A DNA stretch of 64,000 nt from JACVRW01 sp963811055 (GCA_963811055.1 CAWEPQ010000014.1:1-64000); one strand, 5' to 3'; shown: positions 38,114 through 46,586, counted from the stretch's first letter. The notes: a model not told the origin generated them from the letters alone. Numbers and translations: made by a program.

Positions 38114-39261
38114 CTCGGCCGAACGCGCGCGACGGTGCCGTCGTACGCGCGCTTGAGCAGCGGACGCGCGGTCGCGCGGTAGGTGTAGCTCATGCTGCCC
38201 CTGAACCCGCGCTCGTAGGCATGGAAGCCCACGTGCGCGCGCTCGCCGGTGGCGAACTTGCGCTTCCACTCGGCCTCGTCGCCGAGCAGCTCGTGGGCGC
38301 TGATCCCGAGCTCGAAGCAGCGCTCGACGATCGACAGCCGCATCACCAGTCCGGGAGCGAGCTTGCGGAAGCGCTCGTCGTAGCCGGTCTTGAGGAGATA
38401 CAGGCGATTCCCGTGTAGCAGGCAGAGGTCGAACGCCGCCCAGTGGCCATCCAGGACGATCCGGGACAGCGCGAGCTCGCCTCTCGCCGCAAAGGCGTGG
38501 GCGATGTCGCGGTAGAACATCATCGTCCGCTCGTCAGAGAGGATCGCGGTGCCGCTCTCGCCCTTCCAGCCGCTCGCCTCCACCGCAAAGCCGCGTGCGA
38601 GCTCGGCATTGAGATCGCCGGGCTCCGCCACGATCGACAGCTCGGCCACGTGATCGCGGGCCATCTTGCGGCGGAAGCGGTCGAGCGGCGCGCCCCAGCG
38701 CGGCCTGGACAGCGTCCGCCAGTCCTCGAGGGTCCCCGAGGTGTCCACGATCGGCGACACGTGCTGTGCCCCGGTGACCTGCCGCCGGCCTGCCTGAGCC
38801 GTGGCCTCGCGCAGCAGGGCCAGGGAGGGATCGCCCTTGGGAAGGGCCTCGAGCTCGAGGTTGCCGCTGCCCCTCGCGAGCGCGGCCTCGACCACCGCCC
38901 GTATGGCCCGGGGGTCGCTGCCGACGGGCCGGAACACGGGGGTGTGGACGTTCGCCATGGCCGCGAGCGAGCGGCGATGGCGCTCGACCAGGGGGAAGGC
39001 CGCCCGGAGCCGGTCGCCCTCCCAGGCCAGGCAGACGCGCATGCTCCCGGATTCGCCGAACGCTCGGTACCACGCGGAGTACCACGGGTGGAGGTCGAAC
39101 GGTCTGGCGTCGCCGGGGAGCATCCGGTCCCAATCGGCGGCCAGGGCTGAAAAACGCTCCGGTTCGCCGAGCCACTCGATCCTGAGGCTCACCTCGGACC
39201 ACGGTACATCGGAAGCGCCCGCGAGCACTCGCCGATCGGGGAGGGCCGAGTTTGTACCCAT
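38110..39261 (-). CDS. FemAB/CelD-like acetyltransferase (second copy)
   Basis: 383 residues. FDLHPWYSAWYRAFGESGSM near the N-terminus, RFRRKMARDHVAELSIV in the middle and LLGDEAEWKRKFATGERAHV near the C-terminus match the CelD/BcsL acyltransferase layout seen at 30508-31563, though the two are clearly diverged. Probably modifies a surface glycan. It lies downstream of the TPP enzyme on the same strand (8-base gap), so they may be co-transcribed, which would be an odd functional pairing. Confidence 0.7.
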   Translation of the reverse strand: MGTNSALPDRRVLAGASDVPWSEVSLRIEWLGEPERFSALAADWDRMLPGDARPFDLHPWYSAWYRAFGESGSMRVCLAWEGDRLRAAFPLVERHRRSLAAMANVHTPVFRPVGSDPRAIRAVVEAALARGSGNLELEALPKGDPSLALLREATAQAGRRQVTGAQHVSPIVDTSGTLEDWRTLSRPRWGAPLDRFRRKMARDHVAELSIVAEPGDLNAELARGFAVEASGWKGESGTAILSDERTMMFYRDIAHAFAARGELALSRIVLDGHWAAFDLCLLHGNRLYLLKTGYDERFRKLAPGLVMRLSIVERCFELGISAHELLGDEAEWKRKFATGERAHVGFHAYERGFRGSMSYTYRATARPLLKRAYDGTVARVRPS

Positions 39262-39269
39262 TTGGGTAG

Positions 39270-40937
39270 TTATCGGCTTTTTGGGGCAGTCCTGTACCAG
39301 CGGGGCGAGGTGTTCGGCGGGGGGCGTAGCGAGGCGCGTGCCAGGAGCAGCGAGGGCTCTTCCAGCGCCACATGGCGCGCCAGCGCGTCGGCGAAGCCCG
39401 ACCCGAGCCCGTCCACGGCCTCCGCCCGCACCCCGAAGGAGCCGGCGAGGCCCACGAAGTCAGGTGTCGCGAGGTCCACTCCCTCGTGGGGGTCGCCGCG
39501 CCTGTCCTGGTCGAAGCGCAGCATTCCGTAGCCGCCGTCGTCCACCACCACCGCCGTGAGCGGGATGCGCTCCTGCGCGGCGGTGGCCAGATCGCCGCAC
39601 GCGTAGAGGAAGCCGCCGTCGCCGGACACGCTCACGGCGGGGCCGTGACCGGCCAGCGCCGCTCCCAGGCCCTGGGGGAACGCGCAGCCGAGTGTGCCCC
39701 AGCCGAGCGGGTACGACAGCTTCCGCGGCGCCGCCGGGCTGTGGAACCCGCCCAGCCAGTACCCGGCGATGCACATGTCGCAGACCACGATCGCGTCGTC
39801 CGGAACCGCGTTGCCGAGCGACTCCAGGAACTCGACGGCCTCCGGATCGGTGCTCCGCACCCCATCCATGGCGCTGCCGGCGAGGCCGCTGAGGCGGCCG
39901 GCCAGCTCGTCGAGGCCCGGCCGCTCCGGGAGCGCCGCCGCGAGCGCGTCGAGCGCCGCGTCGGCGTCGGCCTCCACCACCACGTCGGGCTCGTAGTTCT
40001 TGGAAGCGTCGGCGGAGTCCACGTTCACGGCCACGAGCCGCGGCGGGGCCGGCATCGCCCACCCCTGGGTCATCATCCCGTCGAGGTCGCTGCCGATGGC
40101 CAGCACCAGGTCGGCCTCGTCCCAGAGCCCGCCCGCCTCGGGCACGTGCGGAGGCACGGTGACCAGGCAGGGGTGGCCGGGCGCCAGCAGCCCGCGTGCG
40201 CTGTAGGTGAGGATCACCGGGGCCGCCAGCCGCTCCGCCAGCCGGGCCAGCGCCGGCCCGGCGCCGGCCTGCACGGCGCCCCCGCCCACCCACAGCAGCG
40301 GAGACTCGGCGGCTTCGATCAGGGCGGCCGCACGTGCGAGCGTCGCGTGGTCGACCGGAGCGGGCGGGGGAGGGGCGGGCGCCGCGGCCGCCGCCGGACC
40401 GGCATCCCCGTCGAGGAGGTCGGTGGGTATCTCCAGGTAGACCGGCCGCTGAGGAGGGGTGAGCGCGATCGTGGCCGCGCGGGTGACCGCCGGGCCGATC
40501 TCTTCGGCCGAGCTCACTCGCAGCGCCGTCTTGACCACCGGCTCGAACATCGCCGCCTGGTCCGTGGTCTCGTGCAGGGCGCCCCGCCACTGCCCGGGCC
40601 GGCGCACGCTGGTGGGCACGTCGGTGGCGATCACCAGCACCGGCTGGCGGCAGGCCCACGCCTCGCCCACGGCCGCCAGGGTGTTGGCTGCACCGGGCCC
40701 GGTGGTGGTGAGCGCCACGCCCACGCCACCGCGTGCGCGGGCATAGCCGTCGGCCGCGTACGCGGCTGTCTGCTCGTGGCGAACGCCGACCAGGCGGATC
40801 GGCGAGCGCCCCAGCGCGCGCCACAGGCTCAGGTTGTGGACCCCCGGTAGCCCGAAGGCCACCTGCGCGCCGGTTGCCTCCAGCGCGGCCACGGCGGCGC
40901 CGGCCCCTGTCAGGATGCCGCGCGATGGCGAGCTCAC
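39270..40937 (-). CDS. thiamine pyrophosphate-dependent enzyme, acetolactate synthase-like
   Basis: 555 residues with three TPP-enzyme domains. LVGVRHEQTAAYAADGYARA contains the catalytic Glu; TTTGPGAANTLAAVGEAWAC is the PYR-domain loop; the middle domain has LLWVGGGAVQAGAGPALARL; SVSGDGGFLYACGDLATAAQ with VVVDDGGYGML is the Mg-TPP motif (GDG...N-type position is D). No fused regulatory domain. Family members include acetolactate synthase, benzoylformate and oxalyl-CoA decarboxylases; the middle-domain residues do not let me choose. Its GTG start overlaps the start region of the divergent CoA-transferase by 13 bases. Confidence 0.75.
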   Translation of the reverse strand: MSSPSRGILTGAGAAVAALEATGAQVAFGLPGVHNLSLWRALGRSPIRLVGVRHEQTAAYAADGYARARGGVGVALTTTGPGAANTLAAVGEAWACRQPVLVIATDVPTSVRRPGQWRGALHETTDQAAMFEPVVKTALRVSSAEEIGPAVTRAATIALTPPQRPVYLEIPTDLLDGDAGPAAAAAPAPPPPAPVDHATLARAAALIEAAESPLLWVGGGAVQAGAGPALARLAERLAAPVILTYSARGLLAPGHPCLVTVPPHVPEAGGLWDEADLVLAIGSDLDGMMTQGWAMPAPPRLVAVNVDSADASKNYEPDVVVEADADAALDALAAALPERPGLDELAGRLSGLAGSAMDGVRSTDPEAVEFLESLGNAVPDDAIVVCDMCIAGYWLGGFHSPAAPRKLSYPLGWGTLGCAFPQGLGAALAGHGPAVSVSGDGGFLYACGDLATAAQERIPLTAVVVDDGGYGMLRFDQDRRGDPHEGVDLATPDFVGLAGSFGVRAEAVDGLGSGFADALARHVALEEPSLLLARASLRPPPNTSPRWYRTAPKSR

Positions 40938-42127
40938 GGGAACACCCCCCGCTCAGCGGCGTACGCGTGCTCGATCTCTCGCGCGTGCTCGCCGGCCCGT
41001 ACGCCGGCATGGTGCTCGCCGATCTCGGCGCCGACGTGGTCAAGGTCGAGCGACCGCAGGGCGGGGATGAGACGCGCACGTGGGGCCCGCCGTTCGTGGG
41101 CGGTGAGGCCGCCTACTTCCTCTCGCTGAACCGCGGCAAGCGCAGCGTGGCGATCGACCTCGGCCATCCGGATGGCCGCGACCTGGCGCTCGAGCTGTGT
41201 GCCGGCGCCGACGTGGTGATCGAGAACTTCCGGGCGGGCGGCGCGGACCGTCTCGGCGTGGGCTATGAGAGCGTCCGTGAGCGCAACGCGAAGGTCGTCT
41301 ACTGCTCGATCACCGGGTTCGGCTCGAAGCGCGAGCCCACCGGCCGGCCCGGTTACGACTTCGTGGCGCAGGCGGAGAGCGGCCTGATGTCGCTCACCGG
41401 CCCGGAGGACGGCCCGCCGTACAAGGTGGGGGTGGCGCTGGTGGACGTGCTGGCCGGGCTCCACGCCACGGCGGGCATCCTCGCCGCTCTCCACGGGGGC
41501 GAGGGCGGGCGTGTGGAGGTGCCGCTGCTCGACGCCGGGCTGGCCGGTCTCGTGAACGTGGCCCAGAACACGCTCGTGACCGGAGTCGAGCCGGGGCGCT
41601 TCGGAAACGCGCATCCGAACATCGTGCCGTACCAGGACTTCGCGACGACGTCCGGCCGTCTGGCGGTGGCCGCGGCCAACGACGGCCTGTTCCGGGCGCT
41701 CTGCCGCGCGATCGACCTCGAGCACCTGGCCGACGACCCGCGCTTCGCGACGAACTCCGCACGGGTGGAGAACCGCGAGGAGCTCGTGCCGCAGCTGGCG
41801 CGCCGCTTCGCTGAGCGGCCGGCGGAGGAGTGGCTTGCCGCTCTCGACGCCGCGGGGGTGCCGGTGGGGAAGGTGCGCTCCGTGCCCGATGCGCTGGCGG
41901 CCGCCGCGGCGGCGGGCCGGCCCGCCACGATCAGCGTCGCGCACCCCACGGCGGGTCCGCTCGACCTCGTGGCCTCGCCGATCTGGACGGACGCCCCGGC
42001 CGGCGTGCCGCGCCCGCCGCCGCTCCTGGGGCAGCACACGGTGGAGGTCCTCGGCGAGCTGGGCCGCTCTCAGGCGGAGATCGCCGCGCTGGCCGAGCGG
42101 GGCGCGGTCCTGCTCGGCGGTCAGTGA
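40925..42127 (+). CDS. family III (CaiB/BaiF) CoA-transferase
   Basis: 400 residues. LSGVRVLDLSRVLAGPYAGM, LADLGADVVKVERPQGGDET, LNRGKRSVAIDL, ADVVIENFRAGGADRLGVGY and GRPGYDFVAQAESGLMSLTG are the family III blocks; the Asp in GYDFVAQ is the catalytic residue that forms the acyl-CoA anhydride. It moves CoA between carboxylic acids; possible substrates here include mesaconate, succinate or oxalate. It is close to the CoA-ester genes of the window but not in their operons. Divergent and overlapping with the TPP enzyme gene. Confidence 0.85.
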   Translation: MASSREHPPLSGVRVLDLSRVLAGPYAGMVLADLGADVVKVERPQGGDETRTWGPPFVGGEAAYFLSLNRGKRSVAIDLGHPDGRDLALELCAGADVVIENFRAGGADRLGVGYESVRERNAKVVYCSITGFGSKREPTGRPGYDFVAQAESGLMSLTGPEDGPPYKVGVALVDVLAGLHATAGILAALHGGEGGRVEVPLLDAGLAGLVNVAQNTLVTGVEPGRFGNAHPNIVPYQDFATTSGRLAVAAANDGLFRALCRAIDLEHLADDPRFATNSARVENREELVPQLARRFAERPAEEWLAALDAAGVPVGKVRSVPDALAAAAAAGRPATISVAHPTAGPLDLVASPIWTDAPAGVPRPPPLLGQHTVEVLGELGRSQAEIAALAERGAVLLGGQ

Positions 42128-42741
42128 GGCTCGTCGGCGCTCGACGCCGGCGGGCGTGACTCCTCGGCCAGCGAGGTGATCGCCAGCTGGCCGCGCGCGG
42201 CCTGCTCCAAGACCTCGGTGGCCTCCTCGGCGGAGCGCGCGTAGAGCTCCACGAGCATGTGGACCACGATCCGGTCGTCCTCGTGCTTGTGGAAGCGCAC
42301 GTGCGTGAAGAACTCGCGCGTGCCGTGGTCGCCGAAGGCGGCGAACGCCAGCGAGTCGGCGGCGTCGGGGCCGGAGCAAGACTCCACCTCCTCGGCGTCG
42401 ACCGTGACGGTGCACGACGCCACCCACGGCGTGCCCGTGACCATGCGCTCCCAGCGGTCCTCCACGGGCTCGATGCGGGAGATGCGGCGGCCGTTCTCCT
42501 CATAGAAGCTGAGGCTCAGGTGGGGCTGGTCGTGCAGGCAGTCGAGGCACTGCACCACCGCCTCCTGGACCTCCTCCACCGGCTCGATCGCCTCGGCCGT
42601 CTCGGCATCCACCTTGAGGATTCCCTCGTAATGGAGCTGCACCTCGAGGTTGCGCGACCAGCAGCGGTAGCAGCGCAGCCAGCTCGAGAGCGTGCCCACG
42701 GATTCTGGAGCTGAGCCTTCCACTACCACCATTATGCTCAC
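42121..42741 (-). CDS. uncharacterised protein with two CxxC pairs
   Basis: 206 residues, GTG start at 42741 (an ATG lies at 42732). CYRCWSRNLEVQLHYEGILK and VVQCLDCLHDQPHLSLSFYE give two C-x2-C pairs about 41 residues apart, which could bind one zinc. The rest mixes strands and acidic helices (HEDDRIVVHMLVELYARSAE). No signal peptide. I do not recognise the family. Its start is only 5 bases from the start of the divergent lipoprotein gene, and its end overlaps the CoA-transferase stop by 7 bases. Confidence 0.6.
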   Translation of the reverse strand: MSIMVVVEGSAPESVGTLSSWLRCYRCWSRNLEVQLHYEGILKVDAETAEAIEPVEEVQEAVVQCLDCLHDQPHLSLSFYEENGRRISRIEPVEDRWERMVTGTPWVASCTVTVDAEEVESCSGPDAADSLAFAAFGDHGTREFFTHVRFHKHEDDRIVVHMLVELYARSAEEATEVLEQAARGQLAITSLAEESRPPASSADEPH

Positions 42742-42746
42742 CCCCG

Positions 42747-43148
42747 ATGAGGTGGGCGGCGATTTGCGCGCTCGCGCTGCTGCCGGGGTGTTCGCTGGGG
42801 GGTGACGAGGAGCCCGTCAGAGCCAGCGGGGCCGCTCGGGAGATAGGGGTGGTGGTGCGCCAGCTGGAGCTGGCCACCCACCGTGGCGACGGCTCGGCGG
42901 TCTGCGAGGACCTGCTCACCCGCTCGGCTCGCGCGCGGATGGGAGGCGACGCGTGCGCACGGCGCGTGCGGGCGCGCCTGGTGCGCCTGCGGGACCCGCG
43001 GATCGTGCTGAGGGGAATCGCGCTGCGCGACCGTGGGCGCGCGGCGGTGGCCCGCCTGCGGACCGAGGTGGCAGGCCGCCGTGCGGTGGACGAGGCGCTC
43101 GAGCTGCGCCGGGTGGACGGAGAGTGGCGCTTCGAGGCGCTCCGCTAG
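42747..43148 (+). CDS. small lipoprotein, NTF2-like
   Basis: 133 residues. MRWAAICALALLPGCSLGGD has a short signal and a lipobox L-P-G-C. The mature part (REIGVVVRQLELATHRGDGS, AVCEDLLTRSARARMGGDAC, VDEALELRRVDGEWRFEALR) has the helix-strand pattern and final W-R-F strand of NTF2-like domains often attached to actinobacterial lipoproteins. Function unknown. Its TAG stop is the first three bases of a 47-base repeat. Confidence 0.65.
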   Translation: MRWAAICALALLPGCSLGGDEEPVRASGAAREIGVVVRQLELATHRGDGSAVCEDLLTRSARARMGGDACARRVRARLVRLRDPRIVLRGIALRDRGRAAVARLRTEVAGRRAVDEALELRRVDGEWRFEALR

Positions 43149-43192
43149 GGAGAACGTCGGTGCGCTCCCGGCCGAGCCGGGAGCTTCCGCTA
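43146..43192 (+). repeat. 47-base stop-codon-linked repeat, copy A, with terminator-like hairpin
   Basis: Copy A begins at the TAG stop of the lipoprotein gene. It contains GC-T-CCCGGC-CGA-GCCGGG-A-GC (43164-43184), a 9-bp stem with a 3-nt loop. It matches copy B (44148-44194, opposite strand) at 43 of 47 positions. Two of the four differences are at paired stem positions and preserve pairing (T-A here, A-T there). Confidence 0.75.
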
Positions 43193-43259
43193 GTCGGCCC
43201 GCTTCACAGTTTCGACACGCGCACGGGAACCGGGGGTGCCATGGTCGCCGGGCCCGCCG

Positions 43260-44150
43260 ATGATCACCGCTCCCGCCACCACCAGACGTAGCTCGCCGCC
43301 CGCGTGGCCCCGCGTGGCGGTGGTGATCCCGTGCTTCGACGACGGCGCCACGATCCTCGATTCGGTGGCGTCGGTGATGGCGCAGGAGCCATGCGAGCTG
43401 GTGGTGGTCGACGACGGGTCCACCGATCCGCACACGCTGCGGGTGCTCGAGGGGCTCGCCGAGGCCGGCCACACGGTGCTCCATCAGCCCAACCGCGGCA
43501 CCTCGGCGGCGCGGATGGCCGGCGTGGCCGCCACACGGGCGCCGTATGTGTTCCCGCTCGATGCCGACGACGCGGTGCTGCCCGGCGCTCTCGCCACGCT
43601 GGTCGGTGCGCTGGACTCGCGCCCGGAGGTGGCCGCGGTGTGGGGGACCGTGCGGCTCTTCGGCGAGGTGGAGCGGGCCGAGCGCGGCCGTGCCCGGACG
43701 CTCGATCCGTGGCGCATCACCTACTTCAACAACATCCCCTATGCCGGCCTGTTCCGCCGCGAGGCGCTGATGGCCGTGGGCGGGTGGAGCCTGCCGGGCG
43801 CGTTCCAGGACTGGGACCTCTGGATGGCGCTGGCGGAGGCGGGCTACGGCGGCGCGGGCCTCGACGAGCCGGTGCTGAGCTATCGGCGCCACGGCGGGCG
43901 CCAGTTCGCGCGCGGCGCGGAACGGCACGCGGAGCGCTACGCGATCCTGAAGAGCCGTCACGAGCGGCTCTTCGCCTCCCGCCGGCGCAACTGGCGGCAC
44001 TCGGAGGAGCCCTGGAGGGTGCGGCTCGGGCTGCCGGCTGCCACGGCCATCCCCGGGCTCCCGCAGCGCCACCGGCACCGGCTCTTCACCCTGGCGGACA
44101 CGCCGCTCGAGGCGCTCGACCTCGCGCGACGGCGTCTCCTGGGCGCCTAG
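43260..44150 (+). CDS. GT2 glycosyltransferase
   Basis: About 296 residues from the ATG at 43260 (another lies at 43236). PRVAVVIPCFDDGATILDSV, CELVVVDDGSTDPHTLRVLE, PNRGTSAARMAGVAATRAPY and FPLDADDAVLPGALATLVGA (D-x-D metal site) define the GT-A fold; FQDWDLWMALAEAGYG supplies the acceptor-site D-W-D. No membrane helices. It may add a side-chain sugar or act in protein or lipid glycosylation. It is alone between two copies of the 47-base repeat, which sit at its upstream neighbour's stop and at its own stop. Confidence 0.8.
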   Translation: MITAPATTRRSSPPAWPRVAVVIPCFDDGATILDSVASVMAQEPCELVVVDDGSTDPHTLRVLEGLAEAGHTVLHQPNRGTSAARMAGVAATRAPYVFPLDADDAVLPGALATLVGALDSRPEVAAVWGTVRLFGEVERAERGRARTLDPWRITYFNNIPYAGLFRREALMAVGGWSLPGAFQDWDLWMALAEAGYGGAGLDEPVLSYRRHGGRQFARGAERHAERYAILKSRHERLFASRRRNWRHSEEPWRVRLGLPAATAIPGLPQRHRHRLFTLADTPLEALDLARRRLLGA

Positions 44151-44194
44151 CGGAAGCACCCGGCTCGGCCGGGTGCGCACCGATGTTTTCCCTA
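44148..44194 (-). repeat. 47-base stop-codon-linked repeat, copy B, inverted relative to copy A
   Basis: Read on the minus strand the copy begins with the TAG stop of the GNAT gene (44194-44192); its other end is the TAG stop of the GT2 gene on the plus strand. The hairpin GCACCCGGC-TCG-GCCGGGTGC spans 44156-44176. It is 43/47 identical to copy A with a compensatory change in the stem. Placed between convergent genes it can terminate both. Confidence 0.75.
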
Positions 44195-44842
44195 GGCCAT
44201 CAGCCGAGCGGCCAGCTCGGCGCCGAGCCCCGGCGCCGGCCGGTCCACGGTGGTCCGCTTGCGCGGGCCGGCCTTGACCATCCGCATGACCCCGATCTCG
44301 CGGAAGCCCGCCTTGGCCACGGCCTTGCGCGAGGCCTCGTTCTCCACGCCCACCTTGGTGATCATCTGGGCGAGGCCCTCGTCGCGGAGGGAGTCCGCGA
44401 TCGCCGTCCAGGCGCCCGGGGCGATGCCGCGGCCGCGGGCCCGCGGCGTGGTGGCGGAGTCCTCGAGGACCACGGTGTCCGACGGGATCTCGAGCCAGCC
44501 GCCCGGCGCGGCCAGCACGGGCGCCCGGCACCGGTAGATCCAGCAGCGGAACAGCTGCCCGCCGTCGTCCTCGGCCAGCCACAGGTCGTTGCCCGCCGCC
44601 CGGCGGGCGCGGACCTCCTCGAGCCGCTGGCCCATCTCCACGGCGCCCGCGAGCTGGTCATCGCCGGCGCGGATCAGACGGACCTCCCCGGGCAGCTCGC
44701 GGCGCGGGCGCTCCGCGGCCACGTCGAGCTGGTACCAGACGTGCTCCTCCACGAGATAGACGTGCGCGCGTGCCAGGTCGAGGGAGTGCCTTGCGGCGGC
44801 ACCGACCCCGTCGGAGCGCACCCGCTTGACCACGTGACTCAT
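44192..44842 (-). CDS. GNAT-family N-acetyltransferase
   Basis: 216 residues from the ATG at 44842, chosen because GGAGGTGGGAG lies upstream; the frame is open further upstream. The C-terminal half has the acetyl-CoA site: EIPSDTVVLEDSATTPRARG with RGIAPGAW (the R/Q-x-x-G-x-G/A loop) and GVENEASRKAVAKAGFREIG, typical of GNAT motif B. The N-terminal half (HVYLVEEHVWYQLDVAAERP) resembles proteins placed beside glycan genes. The acceptor is unknown. Confidence 0.75.
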   Translation of the reverse strand: MSHVVKRVRSDGVGAAARHSLDLARAHVYLVEEHVWYQLDVAAERPRRELPGEVRLIRAGDDQLAGAVEMGQRLEEVRARRAAGNDLWLAEDDGGQLFRCWIYRCRAPVLAAPGGWLEIPSDTVVLEDSATTPRARGRGIAPGAWTAIADSLRDEGLAQMITKVGVENEASRKAVAKAGFREIGVMRMVKAGPRKRTTVDRPAPGLGAELAARLMA

Positions 44843-44919
44843 TCGATCCGGGGCTCCCACCTCCAGCTGCAGCGTAGCTGCGGCACCATGCGCCCCGGGC
44901 ACGCGGATGCGCCCTTGCG

Positions 44920-44925
44920 TACCCT
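44920..44925 (+). promoter_or_regulatory. candidate -10 deciding the mobA-like start
   Basis: TACCCT lies 8 nt before the GTG at 44934. This favours the GTG over the ATG at 44907, which would lie upstream of the -10. Confidence 0.4.
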
Positions 44926-44933
44926 CAGGCCCG

Positions 44934-45491
44934 GTGATCGGTGCGGTATTGGCGGGCGGGTCTGGCAGCAGGCTCGGGCGTGGCTCCAAGGCCGCCGTGG
45001 AGGTGGCCGGGCAGCCGCTGCTGAGCTATCCGATGGCCGCGCTCGCCCACGCCTGCGAGCGCGTGGTGGTGGTCTGCAAGCCAGACACGGAGCTGCCCGC
45101 CCTGGCCGGGCTCGAGCGCTGGGACGAGCCGGCCGAGCCGCGCCATCCGCTCACCGGGATCGTGCATGCCCTCGCGACGGCGGACGGTCCCGTGCTCGTG
45201 TGCGCGGCCGACATGCCGTTCGTCACCGCCGACGCGTGCCGCACCCTGCTCCTCGCCGGCACGGGGTCGCCCGCTGTGGTGGCGGTGGCCGACGGCACGC
45301 TCCAGCCGACCTTCGCGCTCTATGCCCCGGCGGCGCTCGAGCACCTGCGCGCGGCCCCGGCCGATGCGCCGCTCACCCGCACGGTGGAGGCGCTCGACCC
45401 CGTGCACGTGGCACTGCCCGCTGCGCTGGTGCGCAGCGTGAACACGCCGGAGGACCTGGCGGAGGCCGAGGAGCTGCTCAACCGCGACTGA
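44934..45491 (+). CDS. MobA-like nucleotidyltransferase (molybdenum cofactor guanylyltransferase candidate)
   Basis: 185 residues from the GTG. VIGAVLAGGSGSRLGRGSKA is the LAGG-x-S-x-R-x-G-x-x-K loop of MobA/MobA-like enzymes; VAGQPLLSYPMAALAHACER follows as usual; VLVCAADMPFVTADACRTLL gives the metal-binding D-M-P; LQPTFALYAPAALEHLRAAP and SVNTPEDLAEAEELL close the domain (MobA ends with a similar N-T-P-E-D-L). It would attach GMP to molybdopterin. CMP or related transfer to other cofactors cannot be excluded. Convergent with the small membrane protein gene, overlapping by 14 bases. Confidence 0.75.
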   Translation: MIGAVLAGGSGSRLGRGSKAAVEVAGQPLLSYPMAALAHACERVVVVCKPDTELPALAGLERWDEPAEPRHPLTGIVHALATADGPVLVCAADMPFVTADACRTLLLAGTGSPAVVAVADGTLQPTFALYAPAALEHLRAAPADAPLTRTVEALDPVHVALPAALVRSVNTPEDLAEAEELLNRD

Positions 45492-45630
45492 GGATCGCCA
45501 CGAGCACGATGGCGAAGGCGATCTGGGCGATCCCCAGCGACACGCCCAGGTTGGCCGCTCCCGCCAGCTCGGCCACGATCGTCGTGACCACCACCACGCC
45601 GAGCAGGAGCGCTATCTGGCGTACCAGCAT
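45478..45630 (-). CDS. 50-residue membrane protein translationally coupled to meaB
   Basis: Starts with the ATG of an ATGA overlap on the MeaB stop (45632-45628) and ends at TGA 45478. The product MLVRQIALLLGVVVVTTIVA is followed by ELAGAANLGVSLGI and AQIAFAIVLVAILSRG, that is two hydrophobic segments joined by a short polar turn. Codon third positions are nearly all G or C. The exact start overlap and coding bias make it a likely real gene although it is very short. It is the last gene of the ecm operon. Function unknown; it overlaps the mobA-like 3' end on the other strand. Confidence 0.6.
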   Translation of the reverse strand: MLVRQIALLLGVVVVTTIVAELAGAANLGVSLGIAQIAFAIVLVAILSRG

Positions 45631-46586
45631 CAGGGCTCGATCTCTTGCTCGAGCAGCGCCACCAGCTCCGCGGTGCCGGCCCTGGGGTCCTGATCCGCCA
45701 GGAGGCGCTCGGCGCTCCGCCTCCCACCCAGCGTCCGCAGCGCTCGCTCGCCGTGCTCTGCCGTGAGCTCGCGCAGGGCCGACAGCCGCCGCGCGCGCGG
45801 CCTGCGCGAATCCGGGTCGAGACTCTGCCCGTGGGCGTCGAGGGCCTCCACCAGCGCCTCCACACCGGTGGGCGGGGGGATGCTCGACACCGCCAGCACC
45901 GGCACCCTCCCGGATCCCACCGCTCCTACGGCCTGCTGGAGGTCGCGCTGCGCGCGGTCAGCGGGGGCCCCGAGGTCCGCCTTGGTCACCACGAGCACGT
46001 CAGGCACCTCCATGATGCCGGCCTTGAGGAACTGCAGCACGTCGCCGGATCCCGGCTGGACCACCACCGCCACCGTGTCGCAGACTTCCTCCACATCGGT
46101 CTCCGACTGTCCCACGCCTACGGTCTCGACCACAACCACGTCAAAGGCGGGCGCCAGCGCCTCGGCGGCCTCGCGCGTGGGCGCGGCCAGACCACCGAGC
46201 CGGCCGCCGGCGGCGGTGGACCGGATCAGCACGCCGTCGTCGCGCGGGTCGTGCTCGATGCGAGCGCGGTCGCCGAGCAGGGCGCCGCCAGAGCGCTTGG
46301 ATGAGGGGTCCACGGCAAGCACGGCCACGGTGCGTCCGCGCGCTCGCCAGACCTGGACGAGACACGAGAGCAGCGAGGACTTGCCCGCGCCCGGCGGACC
46401 GGTGACCCCGATCAGATGGGCCGGGGCCTCGCCGCCGAGCGCTGAGGGCGATACCTCCGCCAGGAGCTCCGCCGTGGCCTCCCGGCCGCGCGGCGTGCGG
46501 TCCTCGATCAGGTTGAGCGCCGCGGGGGCCGCCGCGCGCTCACGCTGTCGCAGTCGACGACCGATCTCGTCCGGTGTCGCCCGCAT
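45630..46586 (-). CDS. meaB: MeaB/ArgK-type G3E GTPase, chaperone of the coenzyme B12 mutase
   Basis: About 318 residues from the ATG at 46586. HLIGVTGPPGAGKSSLLSCL is the P-loop; VAVLAVDPSSKRSGGALLGD, with RARIEHD after it, is the MeaB switch region; VVVVETVGVGQSETDVEEVC holds the Walker B and D-x-x-G-like element; VLVVTKADLGAP is the NKxD-type base motif (here TKAD). MeaB loads and protects adenosylcobalamin in methylmalonyl- or ethylmalonyl-CoA mutase. It lies in the same operon as ecm, separated only by a membrane protein gene with which it overlaps by 47 bases. Confidence 0.85.
   Translation of the reverse strand: MRATPDEIGRRLRQRERAAAPAALNLIEDRTPRGREATAELLAEVSPSALGGEAPAHLIGVTGPPGAGKSSLLSCLVQVWRARGRTVAVLAVDPSSKRSGGALLGDRARIEHDPRDDGVLIRSTAAGGRLGGLAAPTREAAEALAPAFDVVVVETVGVGQSETDVEEVCDTVAVVVQPGSGDVLQFLKAGIMEVPDVLVVTKADLGAPADRAQRDLQQAVGAVGSGRVPVLAVSSIPPPTGVEALVEALDAHGQSLDPDSRRPRARRLSALRELTAEHGERALRTLGGRRSAERLLADQDPRAGTAELVALLEQEIEP

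Noticed and set aside
39270..42127. Oxalate degradation pair (oxalyl-CoA decarboxylase plus formyl-CoA transferase)
   Set aside because: The family pairing would fit, but the TPP enzyme looks closer to acetolactate synthase-like proteins and lacks recognisable oxalyl-CoA decarboxylase blocks; left as a generic call.
43146..44194. The inverted 47-base copies as ends of a mobile element carrying the GT2 gene
   Set aside because: No transposase, no target duplication, and each copy is aligned to a neighbouring stop codon as a terminator would be.
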